A DNA stretch of 6,381 bases from Porphyromonadaceae bacterium UBA4702. Lineage in GTDB: Bacteria > Bacteroidota > Bacteroidia > Bacteroidales > Muribaculaceae. Positions 1-6,142 of the stretch are shown here, in pieces. Under the pieces are notes generated by a model. The model had not been told where the DNA came from and searched no databases. It worked only from the letters and a program-made list of their open reading frames with translations. The position numbers and the translations under genes are program-made. Each line of letters opens with the position of its first letter. The first letter of the stretch is position 1. The stretch spans positions 1 through 6,381 of the forward strand of contig DHKE01000039.1 in assembly GCA_002404675.1 (NCBI GenBank). Reading direction: 5' to 3'.

Positions 1-32
1 ACTGCCGCAAACCATACATTTTTCTTGTACAT
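1..32 (-). CDS. Possible 5' end of a divergent gene (first ~10 codons, partial)
   Basis: Read on the minus strand, an ATG at 32-30 opens a frame that runs off the window as MYKKNVWFAA. Two lysines followed by hydrophobic residues is what the start of a signal peptide or membrane anchor looks like. An A/G-rich stretch (AAAAAGAGA) lies just upstream of the ATG. A minus-strand TAACTTTA at 70-63 differs from the Bacteroidetes -7 box (TAnnTTTG) only in the last base, but no TTTG lies at the right distance behind it. Too little is present to name a product. The alternative is that bases 1-107 are simply intergenic, and the AT-rich composition fits either view. Confidence 0.3.
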   Translation of the reverse strand, partial: MYKKNVWFAA

Positions 33-107
33 GCTATCTCTTTTTAGCACCTTGAGTGCCTGTAAAGTTAGCATATACTGCGAGTTACACGGCTTTCATC
101 CTGCAAA

Positions 108-512
108 ATGACCTATACGCCGAAAATACTCGATGACCACAGCGATGAGGAGCAGCTGACGTTTGAGGCCGGTGACGAATGGTTCATCTACATCATCAAG
201 AACAACGGCAAGGAGATAGACTCTATATGCTTGCTTTACAGAGTATTGGAGTTCGGTGAGTGCTTTATTCCGGATATGTACATCTTTGCCGGGATGGTGA
301 ACAACCGTCATACCTGTGCGCACGTCGCTGTACACAGCAAGCGGTTTGAACCGGACGCGGTGAGCAACCTGTTCGGCTTTGAGTTTCATGCTCCCAAGGC
401 CGGGTGCGGCGACCTGAAGGAGATTCTGAAAGCCGGAGTTGGGCAGCTTGTGGCAATTGCCGAGGATTTCGACGAGACGTGGGCGGCCATGCACCCGCAG
501 GACGAGGAGTAA
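108..512 (+). CDS. Small acidic protein of unknown function, 134 aa
   Basis: I do not recognise this protein. It starts MTYTPKILDD and ends HPQDEE. It has about 25 Asp/Glu against about 10 Lys/Arg, so it is strongly acidic. It has no signal peptide and no membrane segment, which points to a cytosolic protein. Short beta-like stretches rich in aromatic and aliphatic residues (WFIYIIKN near residue 25, FIPDMYIFAGMV near 53) suggest a compact alpha/beta fold; the C-terminal third looks helical. Codon use resembles the neighbouring genes and favours this strand over the antisense frame of similar length. The ATG at 108 is the only reasonable start. There is no clear Shine-Dalgarno or consensus promoter in the 107 bases before it. 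panB follows after 105 bp but has its own promoter, so co-transcription is not needed. Being a real gene is likely; its role is unknown. Confidence 0.7.
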   Translation: MTYTPKILDDHSDEEQLTFEAGDEWFIYIIKNNGKEIDSICLLYRVLEFGECFIPDMYIFAGMVNNRHTCAHVAVHSKRFEPDAVSNLFGFEFHAPKAGCGDLKEILKAGVGQLVAIAEDFDETWAAMHPQDEE

Positions 513-562
513 CAGGACTGTGTCAATCTGCGCTTCGCGGTGAGAGGCAGCGCGTGGATGGT

Positions 563-593
563 TTTGCAGTGTCGGCTTTTTTACCTAACTTTG
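563..593 (+). promoter_or_regulatory. Bacteroidetes-type promoter of panB
   Basis: TTTG at 563-566, a 19-bp spacer and TAACTTTG at 586-593 match both boxes of the known Bacteroidetes consensus (TTTG, 19-21 bp, TAnnTTTG) exactly. Transcription should begin near 598-600, leaving a leader of under 20 nt before the panB ATG at 618, which has no Shine-Dalgarno sequence. Confidence 0.8.
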
Positions 594-617
594 CCGCCCA
601 ACCAACATAGCTGAGAA

Positions 618-1439
618 ATGTCTACCAATACCGTTGACAACAAACGTAAAGTGACCACACGCCGTCTCGTGGAGATGAAGCAGCGCGGCGAGAAGATTTC
701 GATGCTCACGGCTTACGATTACTGGAGCGCGAAAATCATCGACGCTGCGGGTGTGGACTGCATACTCGTGGGCGATTCTGCCTCTAACGTCATGGCGGGC
801 AACGTGACGACGCTGCCGATCACGCTCGACCAGATGATTTACCACGGCAAGTCGGTAATCCGTGGCGTGGAACGCGCTCTCGTGGTCGTGGATATGCCTT
901 TCGGCTCGTATCAGGGCAATTCCAAGGAGGCTCTTGCGTCTGCCATCCGCATCATGAAGGAGGCTCACGCTGAGGCTGTCAAGATGGAGGGTGGCTCGGA
1001 GATACGCGAGTCGATAGAGCGCATCCTCTGCGCTGGTATCCCAGTGATGGGGCATCTCGGGCTCACGCCGCAGAGCATCAACAAGTTCGGCACTTACAGC
1101 GTGCGTGCGCGTGAGGAGCAGGAGGCTGAGAAGCTGCTTGAGGATGCCCATATGCTTGATGATATAGGGTGCTTCGCCATCGTGCTTGAGAAGATACCTG
1201 CCGAGCTTGCGACACGTGTTGCCGCTGAGGTGTCTATCCCGGTCATCGGCATCGGCGCGGGTGGCGGCGTGGACGGCCAGGTGCTTGTCACCCATGATAT
1301 GCTGGGGCTGACGCAGGGCTTTTCGCCGAGGTTCTTGCGCCGCTATGCCAACCTCAGTGAGGTGATGCATGATGCGGTGTCGCGCTATGTCGAGGATGTG
1401 AAGCAGTGTGACTTCCCCAACGAGAGCGAGCAGTATTGA
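618..1439 (+). CDS. panB: 3-methyl-2-oxobutanoate hydroxymethyltransferase (ketopantoate hydroxymethyltransferase), PanB
   Basis: PanB transfers a hydroxymethyl group from 5,10-methylenetetrahydrofolate to alpha-ketoisovalerate, giving ketopantoate. This is the first committed step of pantothenate and coenzyme A synthesis, in the cytosol. The 273-residue protein has the usual family length and spans the whole TIM-barrel domain. Visible hallmarks are [10 protein letters not shown] (29-38), [11 protein letters not shown] (51-61) with the metal-ligand Asp53, VDMPFGSYQ (91-99) with the second metal ligand Asp92, KMEGG (122-126) with Glu124, GHLGLTPQS (145-153), LEKIP (190-194) with the catalytic-site Glu191, and GIGAG (211-215). 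All expected active-site residues are present, so it should be active. The start at 618 lies just behind a consensus promoter. It stands alone: panC and panD are not in the window. It converges on the OmpA-like lipoprotein gene, with a shared hairpin between. Confidence 0.97.
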   Translation: MSTNTVDNKRKVTTRRLVEMKQRGEKISMLTAYDYWSAKIIDAAGVDCILVGDSASNVMAGNVTTLPITLDQMIYHGKSVIRGVERALVVVDMPFGSYQGNSKEALASAIRIMKEAHAEAVKMEGGSEIRESIERILCAGIPVMGHLGLTPQSINKFGTYSVRAREEQEAEKLLEDAHMLDDIGCFAIVLEKIPAELATRVAAEVSIPVIGIGAGGGVDGQVLVTHDMLGLTQGFSPRFLRRYANLSEVMHDAVSRYVEDVKQCDFPNESEQY

Positions 1440-1462
1440 CAAATCAATGATAAATGACAGAG

Positions 1463-1497
1463 AGAGAGGGTGTATCGCCAAGCGATACACCCTCTTT
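1463..1497. terminator. Hairpin terminator between the convergent panB and OmpA-like genes
   Basis: The arms GAGGGTGTATCGC (1466-1478) and GCGATACACCCTC (1482-1494) are perfectly complementary over 13 bp around a CAA loop. The stem extends three further pairs outward (A-T, G-T, A-T). It begins 23 nt after the panB stop and ends 26 nt from the lipoprotein stop. On the plus strand the stem runs into TCTTTATG; on the minus strand into CTCTCTCTG. Neither tail is a long pure U run. The position between two converging genes argues for a bidirectional terminator. Confidence 0.85.
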
Positions 1498-1522
1498 ATG
1501 TTCGGGGAAGTGTTCCGTATGA

Positions 1523-2224
1523 TTATTTGAGCGTGCCGTTTTCGGCCTTCTCGATCATGTCTTTGTTAGCGGAGATGTAGATTTCCACGCGGCGGTTCTG
1601 TGCGCGGCCTTCTGCAGTCTCGTTGCTTGCAACGTAGTCGGCCATTGCGATGCCCTGTGAGGTGACGCGGGAAGAAGCCACGCCCTGGTTTACGAGGTAT
1701 GTGAGGACGCTCTTGGCGCGTTCGGTGGAGATGCGCTCGTTGACGGACATCTTGCCGGTGTTGTCGGTGAAGCCGTATACGTATACGTCAGTGTCGGGGT
1801 TTGATTTCAGGGAGTTGGCAAACTTGGTCAGCTCATTCTTGGCAGATGCGCTGATAGTTGTGCCGTTTGTGGGGAAGAGGATGCCGCCCTCGAAAGTTAC
1901 TTTGATTGCCTTCAGGCCGTTAGCGTCGGTGGTTTCCTCGACGTTAGCGTTAGCAAGCTGCTCCTCGAGTTCCTTTTTCTGCTTGTCCATCTTGTTGCCG
2001 ATGAGTGCGCCTGCGCCTGCGCCTACTGCTGCGCCAACGCCAGCGCCGATAGCTGCGCCCTTGCCGCCGCCGATGAGCGCGCCGATGCCGGCACCGAGGC
2101 CTGCGCCGCCGCCGCCGCCGATGAGTGCGCCTTTGCCGGTGTTGGACATGTTACAAGCGGTTGTGCCTACGAGCATTGAACCTGCAACGAGAGCCATTGT
2201 CAGTGTTTTGAAAATCTTTTTCAT
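1523..2224 (-). CDS. OmpA-family lipoprotein with glycine zipper (YiaD-like)
   Basis: This 233-residue protein probably anchors the outer membrane to peptidoglycan. Residues 1-23 are a lipoprotein signal (MKKIFK, then a hydrophobic stretch ending GTTA) before Cys24. The lipobox TTAC lacks the usual Leu at -3, but the position and following Asn fit. Residues 30-76 are a glycine-zipper segment (repeated GALIGG and GAGVGA units) that could insert in a membrane or pack helices. A charged linker (KQKKELEEQL, 81-90) follows. The C-terminal OmpA domain (about 105-220) has GFTDNTG with Asp154, Arg169 in STERAKS, and TAEGRAQNRRVEI (203-215). The Asp/Arg pair, 15 residues apart, matches the residues that bind diaminopimelate in OmpA-like domains. 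The architecture is that of E. coli YiaD. It is monocistronic, with its own upstream promoter and a long leader of roughly 95 nt that is A/T-rich just before the ATG, as seen in well-expressed Bacteroidetes genes (inference). Confidence 0.93.
   Translation of the reverse strand: MKKIFKTLTMALVAGSMLVGTTACNMSNTGKGALIGGGGGAGLGAGIGALIGGGKGAAIGAGVGAAVGAGAGALIGNKMDKQKKELEEQLANANVEETTDANGLKAIKVTFEGGILFPTNGTTISASAKNELTKFANSLKSNPDTDVYVYGFTDNTGKMSVNERISTERAKSVLTYLVNQGVASSRVTSQGIAMADYVASNETAEGRAQNRRVEIYISANKDMIEKAENGTLK
1997..2137 (-). repeat. Imperfect repeats encoding the glycine zipper
   Basis: The unit GCCGATGAGTGCGCC (plus-strand sense; GALIG on the coding strand) occurs at 1997-2011 and 2117-2131 identically and at 2069-2083 with one change. 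A more diverged copy (GAAIG) lies at 2045-2059. Between them are runs of GCC/GCG triplets. The repeats encode residues 30-76 and could vary in number by slippage; one sequence cannot show whether they do. Confidence 0.6.
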
Positions 2225-2328
2225 GACAAGTGTATTTATTAGATGATGTTGTTTGTATCAACCTGACAATCAATAGACTACCATACGCTGTAAATGCTCG
2301 CGCACGCCAATCCGTTGATTTTCAGCCG

Positions 2329-2360
2329 CAAAGTTAGCAAAAATCCGTGTAACCGGCAAA
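2329..2360 (-). promoter_or_regulatory. Bacteroidetes-type promoter of the OmpA-like lipoprotein
   Basis: Read on the minus strand, TTTG (2360-2357), a 20-bp spacer and TAACTTTG (2336-2329) match both consensus boxes exactly. The -7 box is identical to that of panB. Transcription should start near 2322, giving a leader of about 95-98 nt. Confidence 0.8.
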
Positions 2361-2375
2361 TCGGGTTCTTGCCGG
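2353..2375. promoter_or_regulatory. Inverted repeat over the -33 box, candidate operator
   Basis: CCGGCAA (2353-2359) and TTGCCGG (2369-2375) are perfect 7-bp inverted arms around a 9-nt centre. The left arm overlaps the minus-strand -33 TTTG (2360-2357) by three bases. A dimeric regulator bound here would block or touch RNA polymerase at the lipoprotein promoter. That role is inference; chance occurrence is possible. Confidence 0.35.
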
Positions 2376-2452
2376 GCATCCCGTTTCGCGATGTGCTGCT
2401 GTCACATATCGTCGAGCGCGAGGCATACGGTCTCGAGAGTGCGGCTGCGGAT

Positions 2453-2466
2453 ATGTTGTACAACAT
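2453..2466. promoter_or_regulatory. Perfect 14-bp palindrome, candidate regulator site
   Basis: ATGTTGTACAACAT is fully self-complementary. It sits about 79 bp upstream of the pldA -7 box, which is outside the core promoter and in a usual activator position. It is much too short-looped to act as a terminator. No binding protein can be assigned from the sequence. Confidence 0.35.
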
Positions 2467-2520
2467 GAATATTCCCTATTGCGGATTTGTTGGCATATTA
2501 TGCTGACGCGGGTGCGGCGA

Positions 2521-2552
2521 TTTCCGTTACTGCGGGTTTTTTGGTAATTTTG
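2521..2552 (+). promoter_or_regulatory. Bacteroidetes-type promoter of the pldA operon
   Basis: TAATTTTG at 2545-2552 matches the -7 consensus TAnnTTTG in full. At the expected 20-bp distance the -33 position holds TTTC (2521-2524), one mismatch from TTTG. Transcription should start near 2558, giving a leader of about 60 nt to the pldA ATG. A weak -33 box fits dependence on an activator, but this is inference. Confidence 0.65.
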
Positions 2553-2621
2553 CAGCGTGGAATGGAAGGCGGAGCCGTGATCGTGCGTCCGTAAGTCACT
2601 CAACTTAAACCATGCAACGCG

Positions 2622-3458
2622 ATGCGTAGAGTCTTTTCATCTGTCATTATACTGTTGTGTGCCCTGCTTGCGGCACAGGCGCAGCTTGTGTCTACGGAAA
2701 ATGAGAGCCAGTTTGCCGATTCGCTGCGGCGCGAGTTTGACAACGGTCCGTATTTCGGGCTGTACAAGGACAATTATTTCACTGTCGGCACGACTGTCGG
2801 GAGCAGGCCTACGCGCACAAACTCGGATGTGAAGTTCCAGATTTCGATTTCGCAGCGGCTCACTAAGTCGGTGCTGCCGTGGCATACGTACTTGTTCCTG
2901 ATGTATTCGCAGAAGACGATGTGGAACGTGTTTGAGGAGTCGCTGCCGATGCGTGACCTCAATTTCAACCCGGGCATAGGGTGGTCGAAGCCTTTCTTCA
3001 ACAAGGACAGGTATGTGGGCAAGCTCACGCTGATGATAGAGCATGAGAGCAACGGCCGTGACGGCGAGGATTCGCGCAGCTGGAACAAGATCTCCCTCTC
3101 GGGCTCGGTGATGATAGACAACTGCATCATGGTGCACGGCAAGTTCTGGATACCGATAATCGATGGCATGAACAACAAGGACATCCTGAAGTATTCGGGC
3201 ATCTACCAGCACGGTGTGGAGATTGCTACGCCTGACCGCAAGTTCATCTGGGACTTGACGCTGGTGAAGCGTGCCGGGTGGAACCTCAGCTACAATACCA
3301 TATTGGAGTTCAGCTGGCTGATACACAAGAAGTCTAACCAGTACCTGTTTGCGCAATATTACAACGGATATGGAGAGAACCTGTTGGACTACAAGCAGTT
3401 TCACTCGCGGCTGCGTGTGGGCATAGTCATCAAGCCGCGTTTCTTCTCCGAGTTCTGA
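2622..3458 (+). CDS. pldA: Outer-membrane phospholipase A1 (OMPLA)
   Basis: PldA is a calcium-dependent outer-membrane beta-barrel enzyme that hydrolyses phospholipids misplaced in the outer leaflet, as a dimer. Residues 1-20 form a signal peptide (MRR, then a hydrophobic core, cut after AQA). The 278-residue length fits the family. NGPYFGLYKDNYF (41-53) corresponds to the family's N-terminal strand motif. The catalytic block HESNGRDGEDSRSWN (141-155) supplies His141, Ser143 and Asn155 with the spacing of the E. coli triad His142/Ser144/Asn156. Arg146 and Ser151 match the calcium-site residues of the E. coli enzyme. YSQKTMWNVFEES (95-107) and YNGYGENLLDYKQF (247-260) are other family blocks. 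The last residue is Phe, the usual outer-membrane-protein insertion signal. An ATG at 2612 opens only a five-codon frame, MQRDA, that overlaps the true start. First gene of a probable operon with the glycosyltransferase 10 nt downstream. Confidence 0.95.
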   Translation: MRRVFSSVIILLCALLAAQAQLVSTENESQFADSLRREFDNGPYFGLYKDNYFTVGTTVGSRPTRTNSDVKFQISISQRLTKSVLPWHTYLFLMYSQKTMWNVFEESLPMRDLNFNPGIGWSKPFFNKDRYVGKLTLMIEHESNGRDGEDSRSWNKISLSGSVMIDNCIMVHGKFWIPIIDGMNNKDILKYSGIYQHGVEIATPDRKFIWDLTLVKRAGWNLSYNTILEFSWLIHKKSNQYLFAQYYNGYGENLLDYKQFHSRLRVGIVIKPRFFSEF

Positions 3459-3468
3459 CCCCAATGAT

Positions 3469-4662
3469 ATGGATATGATAGATTTTTCACTCGATACGCC
3501 TGAATGGATATGGCTGCTGCTGGCTGTTGCTGCCCTTGCCGCTCTGACGGCGGTGCTGGCTGGTTTCGTGCCGCTGCGGCGTATGCGGCGCAATGAGCCG
3601 GCAGAGGGCGACGCTCCCGGGCCGAAGGCTTCGGTGATAGCCCTTGCCCATAACAGCTGTGACATAGAGGCTTTCATAGAGGCTGTCAAGGCGCAGGATT
3701 ACCACGACTTTGAGTTGATAATCGTGCATGAGTCCACGTCAGCAGCCAATGAGGAGCTGTCGGAGCGGCTGGTGTGGCAGCATGGCTGCGGCGACGGCGG
3801 CGGGTGCAGTGCTGTCCGCCTGTGCTTCTATCCCCCTGGCGCGCTGGCTCTGTCGCACAAGAAGCTCGCGCTGACCATCGGCATCAAGGCTGCGGCAGGT
3901 GATGTCATCGTCACCACCTCGACGAGTTGCCGCATACCGTCCTCCTCGTGGCTGTCGTCCATAATGCGCCATTTCACTCCCGGCACGGACATAGTGCTGG
4001 GTTTCTCCTGTCCTGACTTTGACTTCATGCCCAAGGTGGCGCGCCCGCTGCGCCGGTTCGGGTTTGTGATGCGTTCGGCACAGTGGCTCGGCGCAGCCGC
4101 GAGCGGCGAGCCGTACCGAGGCGACGGGTTGAACCTTGCCTATCGTCGCGGCTTGTTCTTTGACGCCAAGGGGTTCGGCTCGTCCATAGACTTGGTGCAT
4201 GGCGAGGATGACATATTCATATCCTCGCTTGCCGATGGCGGCAACACGGCAGTGGAGTTTTCGGACTCGTCGGTGCTTGTGCCCGAAGTGGGCGACGAGC
4301 TGCCGCGCCTGTTTGCCGATGCCCGCGAGCATTACAGGTTCACATCGTCATGGCTGCCACGCAAGCCGTGCATCATCGCCGGACTTGCGTCAATGTCGCA
4401 GTGGGTTATGGCGGCCGCAGCTGTAGCTGCTTCAGTGCTTGCGCTGCCCAATCTGCTGCCAGCCGCCTTGTCTGTCTTCGTGCTGCTGGCTGCATGTCTC
4501 GTTCAGAGTTTCATGTACAGATGCGCAGCGCGTGAGGTCGGTGACAGCCGCGGGTGGCTTGCTGCCCCGCTTATGCTGCTGGCACGCCCGGTGGACAATG
4601 CCCTGTTTGACATGAGAAACCGCCGCCACCGTTATACCAACTATACATACCGCAGACAATGA
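3469..4662 (+). CDS. Membrane-anchored family-2-like glycosyltransferase with altered nucleotide-sugar motifs
   Basis: This 397-residue protein has an N-terminal transmembrane helix (about 13-34), a basic stop (RRMRR), a cytoplasmic GT-A domain (about 53-290) and a hydrophobic C-terminal region with one or two helices (about 303-350). A second weakly hydrophobic stretch lies near 363-373. GT2 features are ASVIALAHNS (54-63), AQDYHDFELIIV (75-86), SHKKLALTIGIKAAAGD (129-145), PYRGDGLNLAYRR (215-227) and HGEDDIFIS (244-252), which carries the likely catalytic acidic residues. Two expected motifs are changed: the usual DD after the second strand reads HES (87-89), and the DXD reads STS (151-153, TTSTSCRIP). 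It may use a divergent donor site or no metal there, or act in a non-standard way; I believe some Bacteroidales relatives share such changes, but that is from memory. A Cys/Gly-rich insert (HGCGDGGGC, 105-113) is unusual. The acceptor is unknown. Start is 3469, or 3475 (Met3). Ten nucleotides separate it from pldA. Confidence 0.85.
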   Translation: MDMIDFSLDTPEWIWLLLAVAALAALTAVLAGFVPLRRMRRNEPAEGDAPGPKASVIALAHNSCDIEAFIEAVKAQDYHDFELIIVHESTSAANEELSERLVWQHGCGDGGGCSAVRLCFYPPGALALSHKKLALTIGIKAAAGDVIVTTSTSCRIPSSSWLSSIMRHFTPGTDIVLGFSCPDFDFMPKVARPLRRFGFVMRSAQWLGAAASGEPYRGDGLNLAYRRGLFFDAKGFGSSIDLVHGEDDIFISSLADGGNTAVEFSDSSVLVPEVGDELPRLFADAREHYRFTSSWLPRKPCIIAGLASMSQWVMAAAAVAASVLALPNLLPAALSVFVLLAACLVQSFMYRCAAREVGDSRGWLAAPLMLLARPVDNALFDMRNRRHRYTNYTYRRQ

Positions 4663-4665
4663 GCA

Positions 4666-4681
4666 TCTGAAGGGCTTCAGA
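4666..4681. other. Small inverted repeat in the glycosyltransferase-MATE gap
   Basis: TCTGAAG and CTTCAGA are 7-bp complementary arms around GG, so as RNA the stem is 6 bp with a 4-nt loop. It starts four bases after the glycosyltransferase stop. No U run follows, so it is not a standard terminator. It could damp read-through or mark an RNA-processing site; both are inference. Confidence 0.3.
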
Positions 4682-4697
4682 CGATAATCTCACACTT

Positions 4698-6089
4698 ATG
4701 AGCGAAACACAACAGACACAGCAGGTATCGGAGCGTGTCCGCGAACTTGGCACGGGAAGCATACCCCGGCTGCTGCTCAAATACAGCCTCCCGGCAGTCA
4801 TAGGCACTGTCGTCATGGCTCTCTACAACATTATAGACTCCGTGGTAATAGGCCATGCCATTGACGACCCCAATGTGGTCAGCGGCATTGCCGTTACGTT
4901 TCCTGTGATGAACCTCGGCACGGCACTCGGCATGCTGATAGGCATCGGAGCGACGACGCGCATCTCGATAGTCATGGGGCAGAATGACCTGCAACAGGCG
5001 GAGCGGATACTCGGCAACTCGATAGTTCTGACAACTGTGATAGGGCTGTTGTATATCACGCTGTTCGCACTGTTCCTCGACAGGATACTCATCGCCTTCG
5101 GCGCATCGCCAAATTCGCTGCCATACGCACGTGAGTTCCTGATGTGGGTGCTGCCGGGTATGCTGCTGATGAACTTGACGTTCTCCTACAACAACATCAT
5201 GCGAGCCGACGGCTATCCGGGCAAGGCCATGTATACCAACCTGATAGGCGCGGGGCTTAACTCGATACTCGCGCCGCTGTTCCTGTTCGGCTTCAAGTGG
5301 GGCATACGGGGGGCGGCTATAGCGACGGACTTGTCGATGCTCGTGACGGCTTTTTTCGTGATGAGCCACTTTTTCCGCAGGGGGGAGGGGCTGGGTTTCC
5401 GCCGTGGCACGTTCCGCCTCGACAAGCGGATAGTCAAGTCGATACTGTACATCGGCATGTCGCCGTTCCTCATCAACGTGGCGGGGTCGCTTATCAATGC
5501 TATCATCAACAATTCACTGCTCAATTACGGCGGTGACAATGCGATTGCGGCAGTGGTGGTGTTCAACCGCTATGTCACGGTGTTCGTGTTCGTTGTCATC
5601 GGCATTTGCCAGGGGATGCAGCCTATCCTGGGCTACAACTACGGTTCGCACCGCTACGGGCGGCTGTTCTCGACGTTGCGTCTTGCTGCCGTAACTGCTG
5701 TTGTCATAACGACGGTGGGGTCTATTGTCGGAGCTGTCGCGCCGCGTACGATTGCGCAGATGTTCATGCAGGATGCTGCGCAGATAGAGTGCGCCGTGCG
5801 GTGTCTGCGCATCACGACGCTGACATTCTGGATGGTCGGCTTCCAGATTGTGGCGACCAACTTCTTCCAGTCGCTCGGCATGGCAGGGAAGTCGGTGTTC
5901 CTGTCGCTGACACGTCAGATTATTTTCATGGTGCCGGTGCTCATCTTCCTTCCGCCGCTGCTGAAGCTCGACGGCGTGTGGGCATGCTTTCCCATTGCCG
6001 ATTTGGCGGCTACGGTGGTCGCGGCGGTGATGCTGGCGGTGCAGATACGCAAAATCAAGCGCAAGGATGCGCCAAATGCAGTTGTGTAA
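4698..6089 (+). CDS. MATE family multidrug/organic-cation exporter, 12 transmembrane helices
   Basis: MATE transporters expel organic cations, drugs or metabolites across the inner membrane using a sodium or proton gradient. The 463-residue length is typical. A polar N-terminus (about 1-22) leads into LLLKYSLPAVIG (25-36) and ALYNIIDSVVIG (41-52), the family's first-helix signature. The two halves show the family's internal repeat: NNIMRADGYPGK (helix 5 region, from about 165) mirrors TNFFQSLGMAGKS (from 387). GICQGMQPILGYNYG (302-316) is the conserved helix 7-8 block. The tail is short and basic (IRKIKRK). It most resembles the MepA/DinF-like branch rather than NorM, judging by these motifs. 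It lies 35 nt behind the glycosyltransferase with no promoter seen between, so co-transcription with pldA is likely. The substrate cannot be read from sequence. There is no Shine-Dalgarno sequence before the ATG. Confidence 0.93.
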   Translation: MSETQQTQQVSERVRELGTGSIPRLLLKYSLPAVIGTVVMALYNIIDSVVIGHAIDDPNVVSGIAVTFPVMNLGTALGMLIGIGATTRISIVMGQNDLQQAERILGNSIVLTTVIGLLYITLFALFLDRILIAFGASPNSLPYAREFLMWVLPGMLLMNLTFSYNNIMRADGYPGKAMYTNLIGAGLNSILAPLFLFGFKWGIRGAAIATDLSMLVTAFFVMSHFFRRGEGLGFRRGTFRLDKRIVKSILYIGMSPFLINVAGSLINAIINNSLLNYGGDNAIAAVVVFNRYVTVFVFVVIGICQGMQPILGYNYGSHRYGRLFSTLRLAAVTAVVITTVGSIVGAVAPRTIAQMFMQDAAQIECAVRCLRITTLTFWMVGFQIVATNFFQSLGMAGKSVFLSLTRQIIFMVPVLIFLPPLLKLDGVWACFPIADLAATVVAAVMLAVQIRKIKRKDAPNAVV

Positions 6090-6142
6090 TAGCATGAAAC
6101 ATAGGAAGATGCGCGGAAAGTAAAAAAATAATTGCCGAAATA

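Larger units (their letters stand above)
2225..2621. other. Divergent intergenic region holding two promoters and candidate operators
   Basis: This 397-bp stretch separates the start codons of the OmpA-like lipoprotein (minus) and pldA (plus). It contains the leader and promoter of the lipoprotein, an inverted repeat over that promoter's -33 box, a 14-bp perfect palindrome and the pldA promoter. Short open frames exist on both strands (for example plus 2294-2506, 70 codons), but they cross the lipoprotein promoter, lack start signals and resemble no family I know. I therefore see no gene here. The plus frame from about 2380 to 2480 has gene-like codon choice, so a decayed fragment cannot be excluded. 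Confidence 0.6.

Noticed and set aside
1..111. A plus-strand frame open from base 1 to a TGA at 109-111, overlapping the ATG at 108 as ATGA, which could be the tail of an upstream coupled gene
   Set aside because: Only 36 codons, AT-rich and unlike the codon use of the neighbours, and its translation looks random. The overlap is suggestive but weak; the minus-strand start is the better reading.
585..1490. Long open frame of about 301 codons antisense to panB
   Set aside because: panB is unmistakable on the plus strand. The antisense frame is rich in His, Arg and Leu as expected for the shadow of a GC-rich gene, and it runs into the terminator hairpin.
1650..2246. Plus-strand frame antisense to the OmpA-like gene, rich in Pro and Ala
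   Set aside because: The Pro/Ala run is the complement of the glycine-zipper codons. The minus-strand protein has a lipoprotein signal and an OmpA domain.
2294..2506. Plus-strand 70-codon frame in the divergent intergenic region
   Set aside because: It overlaps the lipoprotein promoter boxes, has no promoter or ribosome signal of its own and resembles nothing known. Part of it has gene-like codons, so a fragment is possible but unsupported.
2637..3689. Open frame of about 350 codons antisense to pldA and the glycosyltransferase start
   Set aside because: It crosses two genes with clear family motifs on the other strand and has an Arg/His-rich composition with no recognisable domain.
4666..4681. 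Inverted repeat after the glycosyltransferase considered as a terminator
   Set aside because: The stem is only 6-7 bp and no T run follows. The resemblance of its arms to the tRNA acceptor stem (CTGAAG/CTTCAG) is taken as chance.
4677..5369. Antisense frame of about 230 codons within the MATE gene (and another at 5514-6182)
   Set aside because: Both lie under a full-length MATE transporter with conserved motifs; their His/Arg/Gln-rich translations are typical shadows.
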